Source of the DNA: Thioalbus denitrificans
GTDB taxonomy: Bacteria > Pseudomonadota > Gammaproteobacteria > DSM-26407
DNA length: 64,000 nucleotides
NCBI RefSeq assembly: GCF_003337735.1
Contig: NZ_QPJY01000002.1
Location: 496,001-560,000, forward strand
Reading direction: 5' to 3'
The notes beneath the pieces were generated by a model. That model did no database searches and was not told where the DNA came from. It saw only the letters and a list, made by a program, of their open reading frames with translations. Below are positions 1 to 8,533 of the stretch, in pieces; the first letter of the stretch is position 1; each line of letters starts with the position of its first letter. The position numbers and the translations under genes were made by a program.

Positions 1-1
1 G

Positions 2-70
2 TTCCCGCTGGATGCCGAGGCGGAGCCGCTCTGGCAGTTCCTCTGGCCCCTGCTGGCGCCGGAGGGCTGA
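2..70 (+). CDS. 3' end of an unidentified protein gene
   Basis: An open frame runs in from the left edge and stops at TGA 68-70. The visible tail, ending LWQFLWPLLAPEG, is too short to assign to a family. It lies 59 bp before the cytochrome gene on the same strand. A real gene end is likely because the frame is open and has the window's G+C bias at third positions, but function cannot be given. Confidence 0.45.
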   Translation, partial: FPLDAEAEPLWQFLWPLLAPEG

Positions 71-94
71 GTATATTTTTTTGCCCCGAATGTG

Positions 95-108
95 AGCAAT
101 TAATTGCT
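95..108. promoter_or_regulatory. Perfect 14-bp palindrome upstream of the cytochrome gene
   Basis: AGCAATTAATTGCT is a perfect palindrome, preceded by TGTG and followed by TTT. It lies 21 bp before the cytochrome start and is AT-rich in a G+C-rich region. It could be an operator or a weak hairpin. It does not match FNR consensus, and only the left half resembles a CRP half-site. Confidence 0.3.
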
Positions 109-129
109 TTTAATCGCCTGGAGACCTGA

Positions 130-573
130 ATGGCCACACGACATCGCGCCTTTCGCACCGCTGCCCCGAGCCGGGTTGCGCTTGGTTTGCTGCTTCTGCT
201 CCAGGGCGTGCCGGCGCTCGCGGGACCTAACCTGCAGGCGGTGATGAAGACCCTCGGGGATGACCTCTGCCGGGCGAGCGGGGCTCTGGTGCAGGAGGAC
301 TACCCCACCCTGGCCGAGGCAGCACGGGCCATCGCCGATCATCCCCGTCCGGGCATGAGCGAGCGGCTGAAGATTCTCGCGGGCCTGGGGACGGATGCCG
401 AGCGCTTCAGGAGTGCCGACAGCGCCGTCCAAGATGCCGCAACGAGCCTCGCCGAGGCGGCGGAGAGAGAGGACGCACTGGCGGCGGCCGCGCACTACAG
501 CCTGCTCGTGGAACAGTGCGTCGACTGTCACGCCGGTTTCCGCCAACGCGTCCGCGCCCTCCTCCACCCGTGA
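130..573 (+). CDS. Cytochrome c'-like periplasmic c-type cytochrome
   Basis: This 147-residue protein has a signal peptide (hydrophobic core about residues 17-30, cleavage near ALAG). A single heme-attachment motif, CVDCH, lies near the C-terminus at about residues 130-134. A C-terminal CxxCH after a helical region of about 100 residues is the layout of cytochrome c'/c-556 four-helix-bundle proteins, which bind heme covalently in the periplasm and often handle NO or respiratory electrons. ATG 130 is chosen because GGAG lies about 8 bases upstream. It stands alone between a gene end and a porin gene. The family subtype (c' versus c-556) is uncertain. Confidence 0.75.
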   Translation: MATRHRAFRTAAPSRVALGLLLLLQGVPALAGPNLQAVMKTLGDDLCRASGALVQEDYPTLAEAARAIADHPRPGMSERLKILAGLGTDAERFRSADSAVQDAATSLAEAAEREDALAAAAHYSLLVEQCVDCHAGFRQRVRALLHP

Positions 574-603
574 TGCACCCATGGACACCGTGTCCCGTTT
601 GCG

Positions 604-630
604 CCAGGTGCACCGTTCCCGGGCGCCTGG
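604..630 (+). terminator. Hairpin downstream of the cytochrome gene
   Basis: CCAGGTGC pairs with GCGCCTGG (one G-U pair) about 30 bp after the cytochrome stop. There is no T-run behind it, so it is a weak or rho-assisted terminator at best. Confidence 0.35.
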
Positions 631-724
631 CTTGAAGGGCCCTCTCAACACGGAGGGCAGCGCAGTCCCGACTGCGTGATTGCAGCCATCAGCATCGAAA
701 CCGTTTTCCCAAGGAGTGAAACCG

Positions 725-1702
725 ATGAAAAAGTTGCTTGGATTTTCCGTAGCCGTGGCCCTGGCGGCGCCCTTGGCCGCCACCGCGAACCCCACTGTCT
801 ACGGGCGGGTGAATGTCAACCTCGTGCAGGAGGACATGGATACGGGGGACAGCGAATCCTGGGACGTGGAAAACAACAGTTCCCGAATCGGCGTGAAGGG
901 TTCCGAGGACCTCGGCAACAGTATGACTGCCATTTACCAACTTGAGTTCGGCGTCGATGCATCCGACTCGGGCAACCTGGACGGAAGACTGGCCTACGCG
1001 GGCATCTCCGGCCAGTTCGGCACGGTGGCCATGGGCCGGCAGTGGACCCCCTACTACGGCAGCGTGGCGAAGACCGACATCATGCAGATCGACACGATGG
1101 ACGACCACTACCTCGGCCTGGCGCGGGTCGGCAACGCCGTGGCCTATGTGACACCCACCTTCAACGGCCTGAGCGGCAAGGCGGCACTGGTCATCGACGG
1201 TGATGGTGCCGGCGAGGATACGGGCGAGGACTTTGCCGACTGGACCAATCTCTCCCTCGACTACGAGAACGGCCCCCTGTCCATCGGTGCCTCATGGCTG
1301 CGCGAGAACAGCGGCGAAGGCGACCAGTTCGGGCTTGCCGGCAAGTTCAATGTCGGCCGCTTCGCGGTGATTGGCCAGTACGAGAACGCCAGCGAGGAGA
1401 TTGCCGAGTACACCTTTTTCAGCGACACGGCGCTGACGCGCGACGACGTGACCTCCTGGGCCGTCGGCGGCGAGGCCTATTTCGGCAACAACACCATCAG
1501 GGCGGTCTACGGCGACGTGGATGCCGGTGCCGGTGGCGAATACAGCAACTGGAGCCTGGGCGCGGAACACATGTTCAGCAAGCGCACCCGTGTCTACGCG
1601 GAGTATGAGGACTCCGAGCACAACAAGGTGAGCTGTGGTGACTCCTGCGTCGAGTACGTCGAGGGTCAGCGTTTTGGTGTCGGCATCCGGCACGACTTTT
1701 AG
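725..1702 (+). CDS. Outer-membrane general porin (Gram-negative porin family)
   Basis: This 325-residue protein starts with a typical signal peptide (MKKLLGFSVAVALAAPLAATA) and continues with NPTVYGRVNVNL, the first strand of trimeric 16-stranded porins. The end, GVGIRHDF, carries the terminal aromatic residue needed for assembly by the Bam machinery. Acidic loops and short alternating strands fill the body, and a Cys pair near residue 300 (CGDSC) could form a loop disulfide. ATG 725 is preferred over upstream starts because AAGGAG lies at 711-716 and the signal peptide begins there. It allows diffusion of small hydrophilic solutes across the outer membrane. Substrate preference cannot be read. 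It appears monocistronic, with hairpins on both sides. Confidence 0.88.
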   Translation: MKKLLGFSVAVALAAPLAATANPTVYGRVNVNLVQEDMDTGDSESWDVENNSSRIGVKGSEDLGNSMTAIYQLEFGVDASDSGNLDGRLAYAGISGQFGTVAMGRQWTPYYGSVAKTDIMQIDTMDDHYLGLARVGNAVAYVTPTFNGLSGKAALVIDGDGAGEDTGEDFADWTNLSLDYENGPLSIGASWLRENSGEGDQFGLAGKFNVGRFAVIGQYENASEEIAEYTFFSDTALTRDDVTSWAVGGEAYFGNNTIRAVYGDVDAGAGGEYSNWSLGAEHMFSKRTRVYAEYEDSEHNKVSCGDSCVEYVEGQRFGVGIRHDF

Positions 1703-1728
1703 ACGTTCTTTCAGCGTTGTGTAACACC

Positions 1729-1750
1729 GTGCGCCCAGGGATGGGCGCAC
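1729..1750 (+). terminator. Stable hairpin after the porin gene
   Basis: GTGCGCCCA, loop GGGA, TGGGCGCAC: a perfect 9-bp stem 27 bp after the porin stop. No T-run follows, so termination may need Rho. It separates the porin from the efflux operon. Confidence 0.5.
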
Positions 1751-1773
1751 AACCCGGCACCAGTTTTCACTAT

Positions 1774-1791
1774 CCGTATTCCGGAGTACGG
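1774..1791. promoter_or_regulatory. 18-bp near-perfect palindrome covering the efflux-operon RBS
   Basis: CCGTATTCCGGAGTACGG is symmetrical except for one base pair and ends one base before ATG 1793. It includes the GGAG that serves as ribosome site. A repressor operator or a translational hairpin are both possible. Confidence 0.35.
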
Positions 1792-1792
1792 C

Positions 1793-2932
1793 ATGACAGA
1801 AACACATACCGCCCCATCAGCATCCCAGAAACGCCGTCAGCGCATGGCGTTGACCGGGCTGGCGCTCCTCCTGGCTCTTGTGACGGCCATGGCGGCGCTG
1901 CGCGTCGGGGAGCGGCTTGAGCCGGTCCCTGTCCTGCCGCGTGCGCCCCTCGCCGTGGATGTTGAACAGCTGCGGCAGGAACCCTTCGTCGTCAGCCATA
2001 AATACACCGGCAGCGTCGAGGCCCACCAGCGGGTGATCCTCTCCGCCCGGGTGACGGCAGTGGTGAAGGAAATTCCGTTCCGCGAGGGCCAGACCGTCGA
2101 AAAGGGCCAGCTGATTGCCCTGCTGGATGACCAGGAGATGACCGAGGATCTGGGTCGCCTCAAGGCCAGCGAGCAGCGTACCCGGTCGGAACTCGATTTC
2201 TGGGAAACCCAGCTCAGGCGCGACGAGAAGCTGTTCAAGGCCGGCACCATCCCCGAGCGCAACCGCGACGAATCACGCCGGATGGTTGCGACCCTGAAGG
2301 CCTCCCTGCGGGAGAACAGCGAGGAGCAGGCGATGGCCCGCACCCGGCGGGACTACACCATCCTCAACGCGCCCTTCGACGGGCGCATTCAGGCCATTTC
2401 CGTCCTGCCGGGCGAGCTGGCCATGCCGGGCAAATCGCTTGTGGAGCTGGTGGCATCCAGACCCCTCAAGGCGGTGGTGAGCGTGCCCCAGTCCGATCTC
2501 CCGGGACTCGGAAAGGGACTGCCGGTCCAGGTCCGCATCCCCGCCGTGAACGCGGCCCTCGCCGGACGGGTGGATCAGCTCTATCCAGCGCTCGAGCCCG
2601 GCACCCGGACGGCCACGCTCGAAACCTTTCTCCGCTCCGACACCGAAGGGCTCCTGCCCGGGATGCAGGCCGATGTGGAAGTGGTTCTCCAGTACGAAGA
2701 GTCGGCCCTGGTGCTCCCGTTCGAGGCGCTCCGGGAGCGGAACGGCGAATCCGGGGTCTACGTCGTCCGCGACCAGACGGCGGTTTGGCGGCCAGTCACC
2801 CCGGGGGCGCGTACGGGACGTCGGATTCGGATCATCGATGGGCTGGAAAATGGCGAGTGGGTCGTGACGACCCCGGACCCCCGGCTGGCTGACGGCCAAC
2901 CGCTCTGGCTCGCCGGAAAGGAGGGGCTCTGA
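1793..2932 (+). CDS. RND efflux periplasmic adaptor (membrane fusion protein)
   Basis: The 379-residue protein has an N-terminal membrane anchor (about residues 18-38) and then the standard adaptor order. The first half of the lipoyl domain (ARVTAVVKEIPFREGQTVEKG) is followed by a coiled-coil hairpin (about residues 115-185), the second lipoyl half (NAPFDGRIQAISVLPGEL), a beta-barrel and a membrane-proximal domain. No lipobox is seen, so the anchor is a transmembrane helix. It bridges the RND pump and an outer-membrane channel. The stop overlaps the pump start (TGATG), so the two are translationally coupled. It is the first gene of an eleven-gene operon. Family is certain; substrate is unknown. 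Confidence 0.92.
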   Translation: MTETHTAPSASQKRRQRMALTGLALLLALVTAMAALRVGERLEPVPVLPRAPLAVDVEQLRQEPFVVSHKYTGSVEAHQRVILSARVTAVVKEIPFREGQTVEKGQLIALLDDQEMTEDLGRLKASEQRTRSELDFWETQLRRDEKLFKAGTIPERNRDESRRMVATLKASLRENSEEQAMARTRRDYTILNAPFDGRIQAISVLPGELAMPGKSLVELVASRPLKAVVSVPQSDLPGLGKGLPVQVRIPAVNAALAGRVDQLYPALEPGTRTATLETFLRSDTEGLLPGMQADVEVVLQYEESALVLPFEALRERNGESGVYVVRDQTAVWRPVTPGARTGRRIRIIDGLENGEWVVTTPDPRLADGQPLWLAGKEGL

Positions 2933-5900
2933 TGAGCTGGCCCCGCTTTTCCCTCACCTATCGCTATACCGTCTTCGCCACCCTCATAGCGGTCGTGGTG
3001 TTCGGCGTGGTGGCCCGTTTCAGCCTGCCGGTTCAGCTCTTCCCCGACACCGATCCGCCGGTGGTGACGGTCATCACCGACTACCCCGGCGTGGCCGCCA
3101 CCGATGTGGGGAAGAACCTGAGCAAGATCCTGGAAGAGGAGTTCGCCGGCATCGATGGCGTCGCCCGCGTCACCTCCACCAGCCAGACCGGCCTGTCGGT
3201 GGTGAAGGTGGAGTTTCACTATGATCGCCGGGTGGGCGAGGCCGCGGTGGATGTCCAGAATGCCATCAGCCGTGTCCGCAGCAACCTGCCCCCGCGCATC
3301 GGTGAGCCCCAGGTCCTGCAGTTCTCCTCCTCCGACAAGCCGATTCTCACCCTGGCCATCAGTTCCGGCAGCCTGTCCCTCGAGGCAGTCCGCGAACTGG
3401 CGGACAACCCCGTCAGCGACCGGTTGCAGCTGGTGCCGGGAGTGGCCGCGGTGGACGTGTTCGGTGGCCACAAGTATGAGTTGCATGTGGCCGTGCAACG
3501 GGACCGCCTGCGGGCCTACGACCTGGAGCTGGGGCAGGTGGCCGAGGCGCTCGCGGGGTGGAACCTCACCGCCTCGGGGGGGCGCATCCAGAGCGGCAGC
3601 CGGGAGGCGGTGGTCCGCTTCGACATGCCGCTGCGTGACACCGGCGACGCCGGGCAACTCATCATCGCCCACCGGCAGGGTCGTGAGATCCGCCTGGCCG
3701 ACGTGGCGGACGTCTCCCTGACCTCTCACGAGGCCCGCAGCGCCTACCATTACAACGGCGAGCCGGCCATCGCCGTGCAAATCCTGAAACGGGACGAGGC
3801 CAACACGGTGAGGGTGGCGGAGCAGGTGCGCGACGCCGTCGCCTCACTGGAGCGGGAGATGCCCCAGCTCCGGTTCACCCTGGCGGACGACGATTCCGCC
3901 TTTACCGAACTGGTCATCGACAACATGACCACGTCGGTGTTCACCGCCATCATACTGGTCATTCTCCTCATCTTTCTGTTCCTGGCCCATCTGCGCCAGG
4001 CCGCCATCATCGCCATCTCCATCCCGGTCTCCTTCCTGATGACCTTCGTCCTCATGTGGATGGCGAACATCGACCTGAACATGGTGACCATGTCCGCCAT
4101 CATCCTGGCCATCGGCCTGCTGGTGGATGACAGCATCGTGGTACTGGAGAACGTTCACCGTCATCTCGCCATGCCGGGCAAGACCCCGTTGCGGGCGGCG
4201 CTTGAGGGCACCGAGGAGATCTTCCTGGCGGACCTCTCCGGCACGGTCACCACCCTGGCGGTGCTAATCCCGCTGGTCTTCCTGGGCGGCTTCGTCGGCA
4301 AGCTGTTCGCCCCCCTGGCCTGGACGCTCGCCTTCGCCCTCGCCTCCTCCTTCGTGGTCTCGGTCACCCTCATCCCGGTGCTCACGGCCCTGTGGCTCCA
4401 TCCCGAGGACAATGGCGAAACCCGCCTGGCCCGTTGGGTCGCGCCCTTCAACAACTTCATGGATGGGCTGAAGGACGGCTACCTGGCCCTGCTGGAGGTG
4501 GCCCTGCGCCGGCCTTGGCGCACCCTTGCCGTGACCCTGCTGCTGCTGGTCGCCAGCGCCCGACTCATGGCCTTCGTCGGCAGCGAGATGCTGCCCAAGT
4601 TCGATGCCGGCAACTTCCGGGTGCAGATCGACACCATCCCCGGCATGCCCCTGGAGCAGACCCTGGAGGCGGTCTCGGCGGTGGAGCAGCTGCTGCTGGC
4701 GGAGCCGGAGGTCATCGGCGTCAGCACCCAGACGGGGTACGAGCCGGGCGGCCACTACCTCGGCAACCGGGGCGCCATGGGTGTGAACCAGGCGGAAATC
4801 ACCGTCAACCTGACGCCGCGAACCGAGCGGACCGACTCCATCTGGACCATCATGGAGCGCACACGGGCCGGGATCGAGCGGGTTCCCGGCATCACCCTGG
4901 CCGTGCTGAAGGAGCAGGGAGGCACCGCCCGCTCCACCACCACGGCGCCCATCGATGTGCGCCTCAGCGGCCCCGACCCGGTGGTCCTGGACCAACTGGG
5001 CAGCGCCGTCCTGGATCGCATCCGCAACGTACCGGGCGTCAGGGATCCCTACAAGAACTGGGCCCTCGACACGCCCGAGGTGAACGTGGTCATCGATCGG
5101 GAACGGGCCGCCGAGCTCGGCCTCAACGGCGAGGCCATCGCCGCACGCGCCTACGAGGCCATGGAGGGCAGCGTGGTAACCCCCTACCGCCAGGACCGGC
5201 ACCGCGACCTGGATGTCTTCCTGCGCTATGCGGACGCGGACCGGGATCATCTCGGCGACCTGGGCGACCTCCACCTGCAGGTGCCCGGCGGCACCCTACC
5301 CCTGCGGGACGTGGCGCAACTGGAAGAGCGCCTGGGCCCCCGTATCGTCACCCGGGAGGATTTCCAGCAGACCCTGGATGTTCTCGGTTATCAGTATGGC
5401 CGCCCCCTGTCGGAGACCATCGCCGATGTGCAGACGGCGCTGGCCGACCTGGAGCTGCCGGCGGACTACAGCCTGGCTATCACCGGTGAACAGAGTGACT
5501 TCCAGGATGCCAGAAAGCGGATGCTGGCGGCACTGGCCGCCGGCCTGCTCGCCGTCTACCTGGTGCTGGTGGCGCAGTTCCGCTCCTTCAAGCATCCCTT
5601 CACCATCATGGCTGCCGTGCCTCTGCAGTTCATCGGCGCGGCCGCCGCCCTGCTGGTGGCCGGCAAATACCTATCCATGCCCGCCCTGCTCGGCATCATC
5701 CTGCTGGTGGGGACGGTGGTGAACAACAGCATCGTGCTCATCGACTACGTCCTGCAGCGCCGCCGGGCGGGCATGGCGATCCGGGCAGCCATCATCGAGT
5801 CGGTTCACGTGCGCTACCGGCCCATCATGATGACCGCGCTGTCGGACGTGGCAGGGATGCTGCCCCTGGCCATGGAGCTGGCCGTGGGCGCCGAACGCTT

Positions 5901-6042
5901 CTCGCCCATCGCCACGGTGGTCATCGGGGGCATCCTCGCCGCCACCCTGCTGACGCTGGTGATCATTCCGGTCCTCATCTTCCTGGTGGAACGGCGTGCA
6001 CCCGATCCCCGCACCGCCGACCCCCTGCTGGAAACCCTCTGA
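2932..6042 (+). CDS. RND efflux pump, inner-membrane permease
   Basis: The 1036-residue protein is the usual size for the AcrB/HAE1 family, with twelve transmembrane helices and two large periplasmic loops. The TM4 signature GLLVDDSIVVLENVHRH carries the paired aspartates of the proton relay, and the C-terminal half repeats the fold (LLGIILLVGTVVNNSIVLID). It exports substrate through a TolC-type channel, driven by proton influx. It overlaps the adaptor gene by one base and is followed 21 bp later by the GGDEF-like gene. The nearest subgroups are the shorter hydrophobe/metal-tolerant RND pumps with one adaptor. Substrate is not readable from sequence. Confidence 0.93.
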   Translation: MSWPRFSLTYRYTVFATLIAVVVFGVVARFSLPVQLFPDTDPPVVTVITDYPGVAATDVGKNLSKILEEEFAGIDGVARVTSTSQTGLSVVKVEFHYDRRVGEAAVDVQNAISRVRSNLPPRIGEPQVLQFSSSDKPILTLAISSGSLSLEAVRELADNPVSDRLQLVPGVAAVDVFGGHKYELHVAVQRDRLRAYDLELGQVAEALAGWNLTASGGRIQSGSREAVVRFDMPLRDTGDAGQLIIAHRQGREIRLADVADVSLTSHEARSAYHYNGEPAIAVQILKRDEANTVRVAEQVRDAVASLEREMPQLRFTLADDDSAFTELVIDNMTTSVFTAIILVILLIFLFLAHLRQAAIIAISIPVSFLMTFVLMWMANIDLNMVTMSAIILAIGLLVDDSIVVLENVHRHLAMPGKTPLRAALEGTEEIFLADLSGTVTTLAVLIPLVFLGGFVGKLFAPLAWTLAFALASSFVVSVTLIPVLTALWLHPEDNGETRLARWVAPFNNFMDGLKDGYLALLEVALRRPWRTLAVTLLLLVASARLMAFVGSEMLPKFDAGNFRVQIDTIPGMPLEQTLEAVSAVEQLLLAEPEVIGVSTQTGYEPGGHYLGNRGAMGVNQAEITVNLTPRTERTDSIWTIMERTRAGIERVPGITLAVLKEQGGTARSTTTAPIDVRLSGPDPVVLDQLGSAVLDRIRNVPGVRDPYKNWALDTPEVNVVIDRERAAELGLNGEAIAARAYEAMEGSVVTPYRQDRHRDLDVFLRYADADRDHLGDLGDLHLQVPGGTLPLRDVAQLEERLGPRIVTREDFQQTLDVLGYQYGRPLSETIADVQTALADLELPADYSLAITGEQSDFQDARKRMLAALAAGLLAVYLVLVAQFRSFKHPFTIMAAVPLQFIGAAAALLVAGKYLSMPALLGIILLVGTVVNNSIVLIDYVLQRRRAGMAIRAAIIESVHVRYRPIMMTALSDVAGMLPLAMELAVGAERFSPIATVVIGGILAATLLTLVIIPVLIFLVERRAPDPRTADPLLETL

Positions 6043-6063
6043 CAGCCAATGGAGATCCCGGCC

Positions 6064-7185
6064 ATGACACACATCCATCCGGAAGAGCGGATTTTCTGCC
6101 CCAGGCACGACTGCGACGGATTCCGGGAGACAATCTCCGGAGAGGTCAGAGTGGCGATTCTCGGCGGAGGTGAAACGGCGCAGGAGCTCGCCGAACAACT
6201 GTGCGTCGTCCCCGGGGTCCGTATCACCGGCCTCTGGTCGGAGCGGCCGTCCGGGCCGCTGCGGTGCTGGGCGGCGGTGCGGGGGCTGGTGGTTCATGAA
6301 AAGCTGGGCACTCTGGCGGAAGAGACGCAGAACGACCTGATTCTCGACACCTGCGAGGGGGAGACCATTGCGGCACGGGTGCAGGCGCTCGGCAGCGAAT
6401 CCTCACCGATCCTGCCCGCCTCCCATGCCAGGTTCCTGGCGACCCTGCTGGCCGACATCAGCCGGCGCATGCAGGTTTCCTCGAGCCGCTATTGCGCCGC
6501 CTATGCCACCCGCCACTGTTTCGGCCACCTGGGGCAGGCCCTGCTGCGGCGCCTGGCCGATCTGGCGGGAGAGGGTTCGGCGTTTCTTCCCATCCTGCCG
6601 CTCGTGGACCCGGACGCGGGACTCTATCACCGGGACATTCTCGTCCACTACCTGGATCAGAGGCTCGCGGCCCTGCGCCACTATGGAGAGCCGGTCATGC
6701 TCCTGCTGGCCGGCATCGCCGGCAGCAAATCCGCACCGACCCAATGGACAGAGACCACTGAGGCCTACCCGCCGGAGAACCTCCGTTCGGCCTCCCGGCA
6801 CCTCTTCCGCCAGATTCAGGGCCTGAGCGAAAACGTGGAACTCGTGGGCTACCTGGGCGGCGGGCGCATCGCCGCGGTGCTGACCCGGCTGACGGGCGAC
6901 GAGGCCGTGCTGCTGGCCGAGGGCTTCCTCATTGACGCCAAAGACGAGGCCACGGACCCCGGGCTTCGGGACGAGGACGGCTCCCGGGCCCCCTGCGCCG
7001 CCCTCGCCGTGCTGGAATCACCCGATTGCATCCCCCCCGGGATGGACGCGCAGGTGCTGCTCGAGCGCATCGAGGAGGAACTCGCCACGTCCATGATGAA
7101 TCAGGACGACCTGGTGGTGTTCGCTCCCGGCTCCGATTCACCGCTGGCCTGCCCGAACCCCCACACCGAGACGACAAGGAGCTGA
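6064..7185 (+). CDS. Rossmann-type domain plus degenerate GGDEF-like domain protein
   Basis: The protein is 373 residues from ATG 6064, chosen because GGAG lies 9 bases upstream; ATG 6049 is an alternative. Residues 28-120 look like a nucleotide-binding Rossmann unit (VRVAILGGGETAQELAEQL, later DLILDTCEGE). From about residue 186 the sequence follows the GGDEF pattern: LYHRDILVHYLDQRLAALRH, then a hydrophobic strand, then GYLGGGRIAAVL where active cyclases have GGDEF. The catalytic Asp-Glu pair is absent, so cyclase activity is not expected; it may be a sensory or nucleotide-binding relic. No membrane segment is seen. It lies between the RND pump and the outer-membrane channel gene. The GGDEF relationship is my inference from pattern. 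Confidence 0.55.
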   Translation: MTHIHPEERIFCPRHDCDGFRETISGEVRVAILGGGETAQELAEQLCVVPGVRITGLWSERPSGPLRCWAAVRGLVVHEKLGTLAEETQNDLILDTCEGETIAARVQALGSESSPILPASHARFLATLLADISRRMQVSSSRYCAAYATRHCFGHLGQALLRRLADLAGEGSAFLPILPLVDPDAGLYHRDILVHYLDQRLAALRHYGEPVMLLLAGIAGSKSAPTQWTETTEAYPPENLRSASRHLFRQIQGLSENVELVGYLGGGRIAAVLTRLTGDEAVLLAEGFLIDAKDEATDPGLRDEDGSRAPCAALAVLESPDCIPPGMDAQVLLERIEEELATSMMNQDDLVVFAPGSDSPLACPNPHTETTRS

Positions 7186-7186
7186 C

Positions 7187-8533
7187 GTGGCACGCAAAGT
7201 CCGATTCGCCGCCCTGCTGGTGCTGGGCCTGGCACTCCCCCTCCCGGGTTCGGCGGCCACGACGGTCGCGCTGACCCTCGACACCGGGCGTCTGACCCTG
7301 GACCAGGCCATTCAGTGGGCACTGGTGGAGAACCCCAATCTCTCCGGCCTGCACCGGGACCTGCAGGCCGAGGCACTGGAGCGGGAGGTGGCCCGCGGCA
7401 AGCGGATGCCCGAGTTGACCCTCGAGGGGGACTACACCCACCACTCCGAGCCCACGCTGACCCACTCCATCCATGACCCGGGAAGCTTTCCACCCCTGGA
7501 CGAGGATACGGCCAGCCTGGGCGTGGGCCTCACCCTGCCCCTCTATGCGGGGGGAAGGCTGGTGGCGGGCGAACGCCGTGCGGAACACGGCCTGCAGGCG
7601 AAGTCCCAAGCGCTGGCGGGCTCCCGTCAGCAACTCATCTTCGATGTGGTGACCGCGTATACCGCGGCACTGCAACACAGCGAGGTGGTGACCGCGCTGG
7701 AACACCGGATACGTGGACTGGAGGCAGAGGATGCCGACCTGGCACTGAAAATCAAGCAGGGCACCGCGGCGCCGCTGGAGCGGATGCGGATCCAGTCCCA
7801 GATTTCCGAAGCGCGCTATGACCTCGCGACGGAACGCCAGAGTGCCGGGGACGCCCGCGATCAACTGGCGCGACTGCTGGGCAGCACCGATCCGCTTCCG
7901 CCGCTGGCCGATATCCGCGGCCTGGAATTGCCCCTGCCGGAGGACCGGGATGCCGCCCTGGCCCAGGCCCTGGCAGGCCATCCCGATTTGCAACGCTCCC
8001 GGGCCGAGCAGCTCACCGCGCTCGATGATCTCCACATCGCCCGGGGGGAGCGGCTGCCCGAGGTCCGGCTCCAGGCACGGCTGAACGGAAACTCCGGCGG
8101 TGATCTGGAACTGGAGGACGAGTGGCAGATGGGGGTGAACATCTCGGTGCCGCTGTTCGATGGCGCCGTGCGCAGCACCCGGGTCCGCCAGGCGGCCCTG
8201 CGCCGGGAGCGCGCCCAGCTCGGCATCCAGTCCAGCCGGGACGCGGTCACCCTCGGGGTGCGTGAATCCTGGGGTGGGCTCACCACCCGCCGGGCCCAGC
8301 TGGAGGCGGCACAAGCCGGCGAGCGGGAAGCTGGTGAGGCGTTGCGGGTGGAAACCTTCAAGTTCCGCAACGGCGCCAGTACGGTCACCGACCTACTGGC
8401 GGCCGAAGCCGCCCTGTGGAGCGCCACGGCCAGCCGCATCGAGGCCGAGTACAGCATCGTAGTGGAGCAGGCGCGACTGCTCCTGGCCGTCGGCCATCTT
8501 GAATCGGACCGGTTCGGAGGAACCAGACCATGA
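7187..8533 (+). CDS. TolC-family outer-membrane efflux channel
   Basis: This 448-residue protein starts with GTG at 7187, one base after the previous stop and behind AAGGAG. A signal peptide (LLVLGLALPLPGSAA) is followed by two repeats of the outer-membrane efflux family, with long amphipathic helices (EALEREVARGKRMPELTLEG; ERMRIQSQISEARYDLATER). It is expected to be a trimer forming the trans-periplasmic channel. Being the only such channel gene in the operon, it probably serves both the RND pump before it and the ABC exporter after it. Its stop overlaps the next start (ATGATGA). Confidence 0.9.
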   Translation: MARKVRFAALLVLGLALPLPGSAATTVALTLDTGRLTLDQAIQWALVENPNLSGLHRDLQAEALEREVARGKRMPELTLEGDYTHHSEPTLTHSIHDPGSFPPLDEDTASLGVGLTLPLYAGGRLVAGERRAEHGLQAKSQALAGSRQQLIFDVVTAYTAALQHSEVVTALEHRIRGLEAEDADLALKIKQGTAAPLERMRIQSQISEARYDLATERQSAGDARDQLARLLGSTDPLPPLADIRGLELPLPEDRDAALAQALAGHPDLQRSRAEQLTALDDLHIARGERLPEVRLQARLNGNSGGDLELEDEWQMGVNISVPLFDGAVRSTRVRQAALRRERAQLGIQSSRDAVTLGVRESWGGLTTRRAQLEAAQAGEREAGEALRVETFKFRNGASTVTDLLAAEAALWSATASRIEAEYSIVVEQARLLLAVGHLESDRFGGTRP

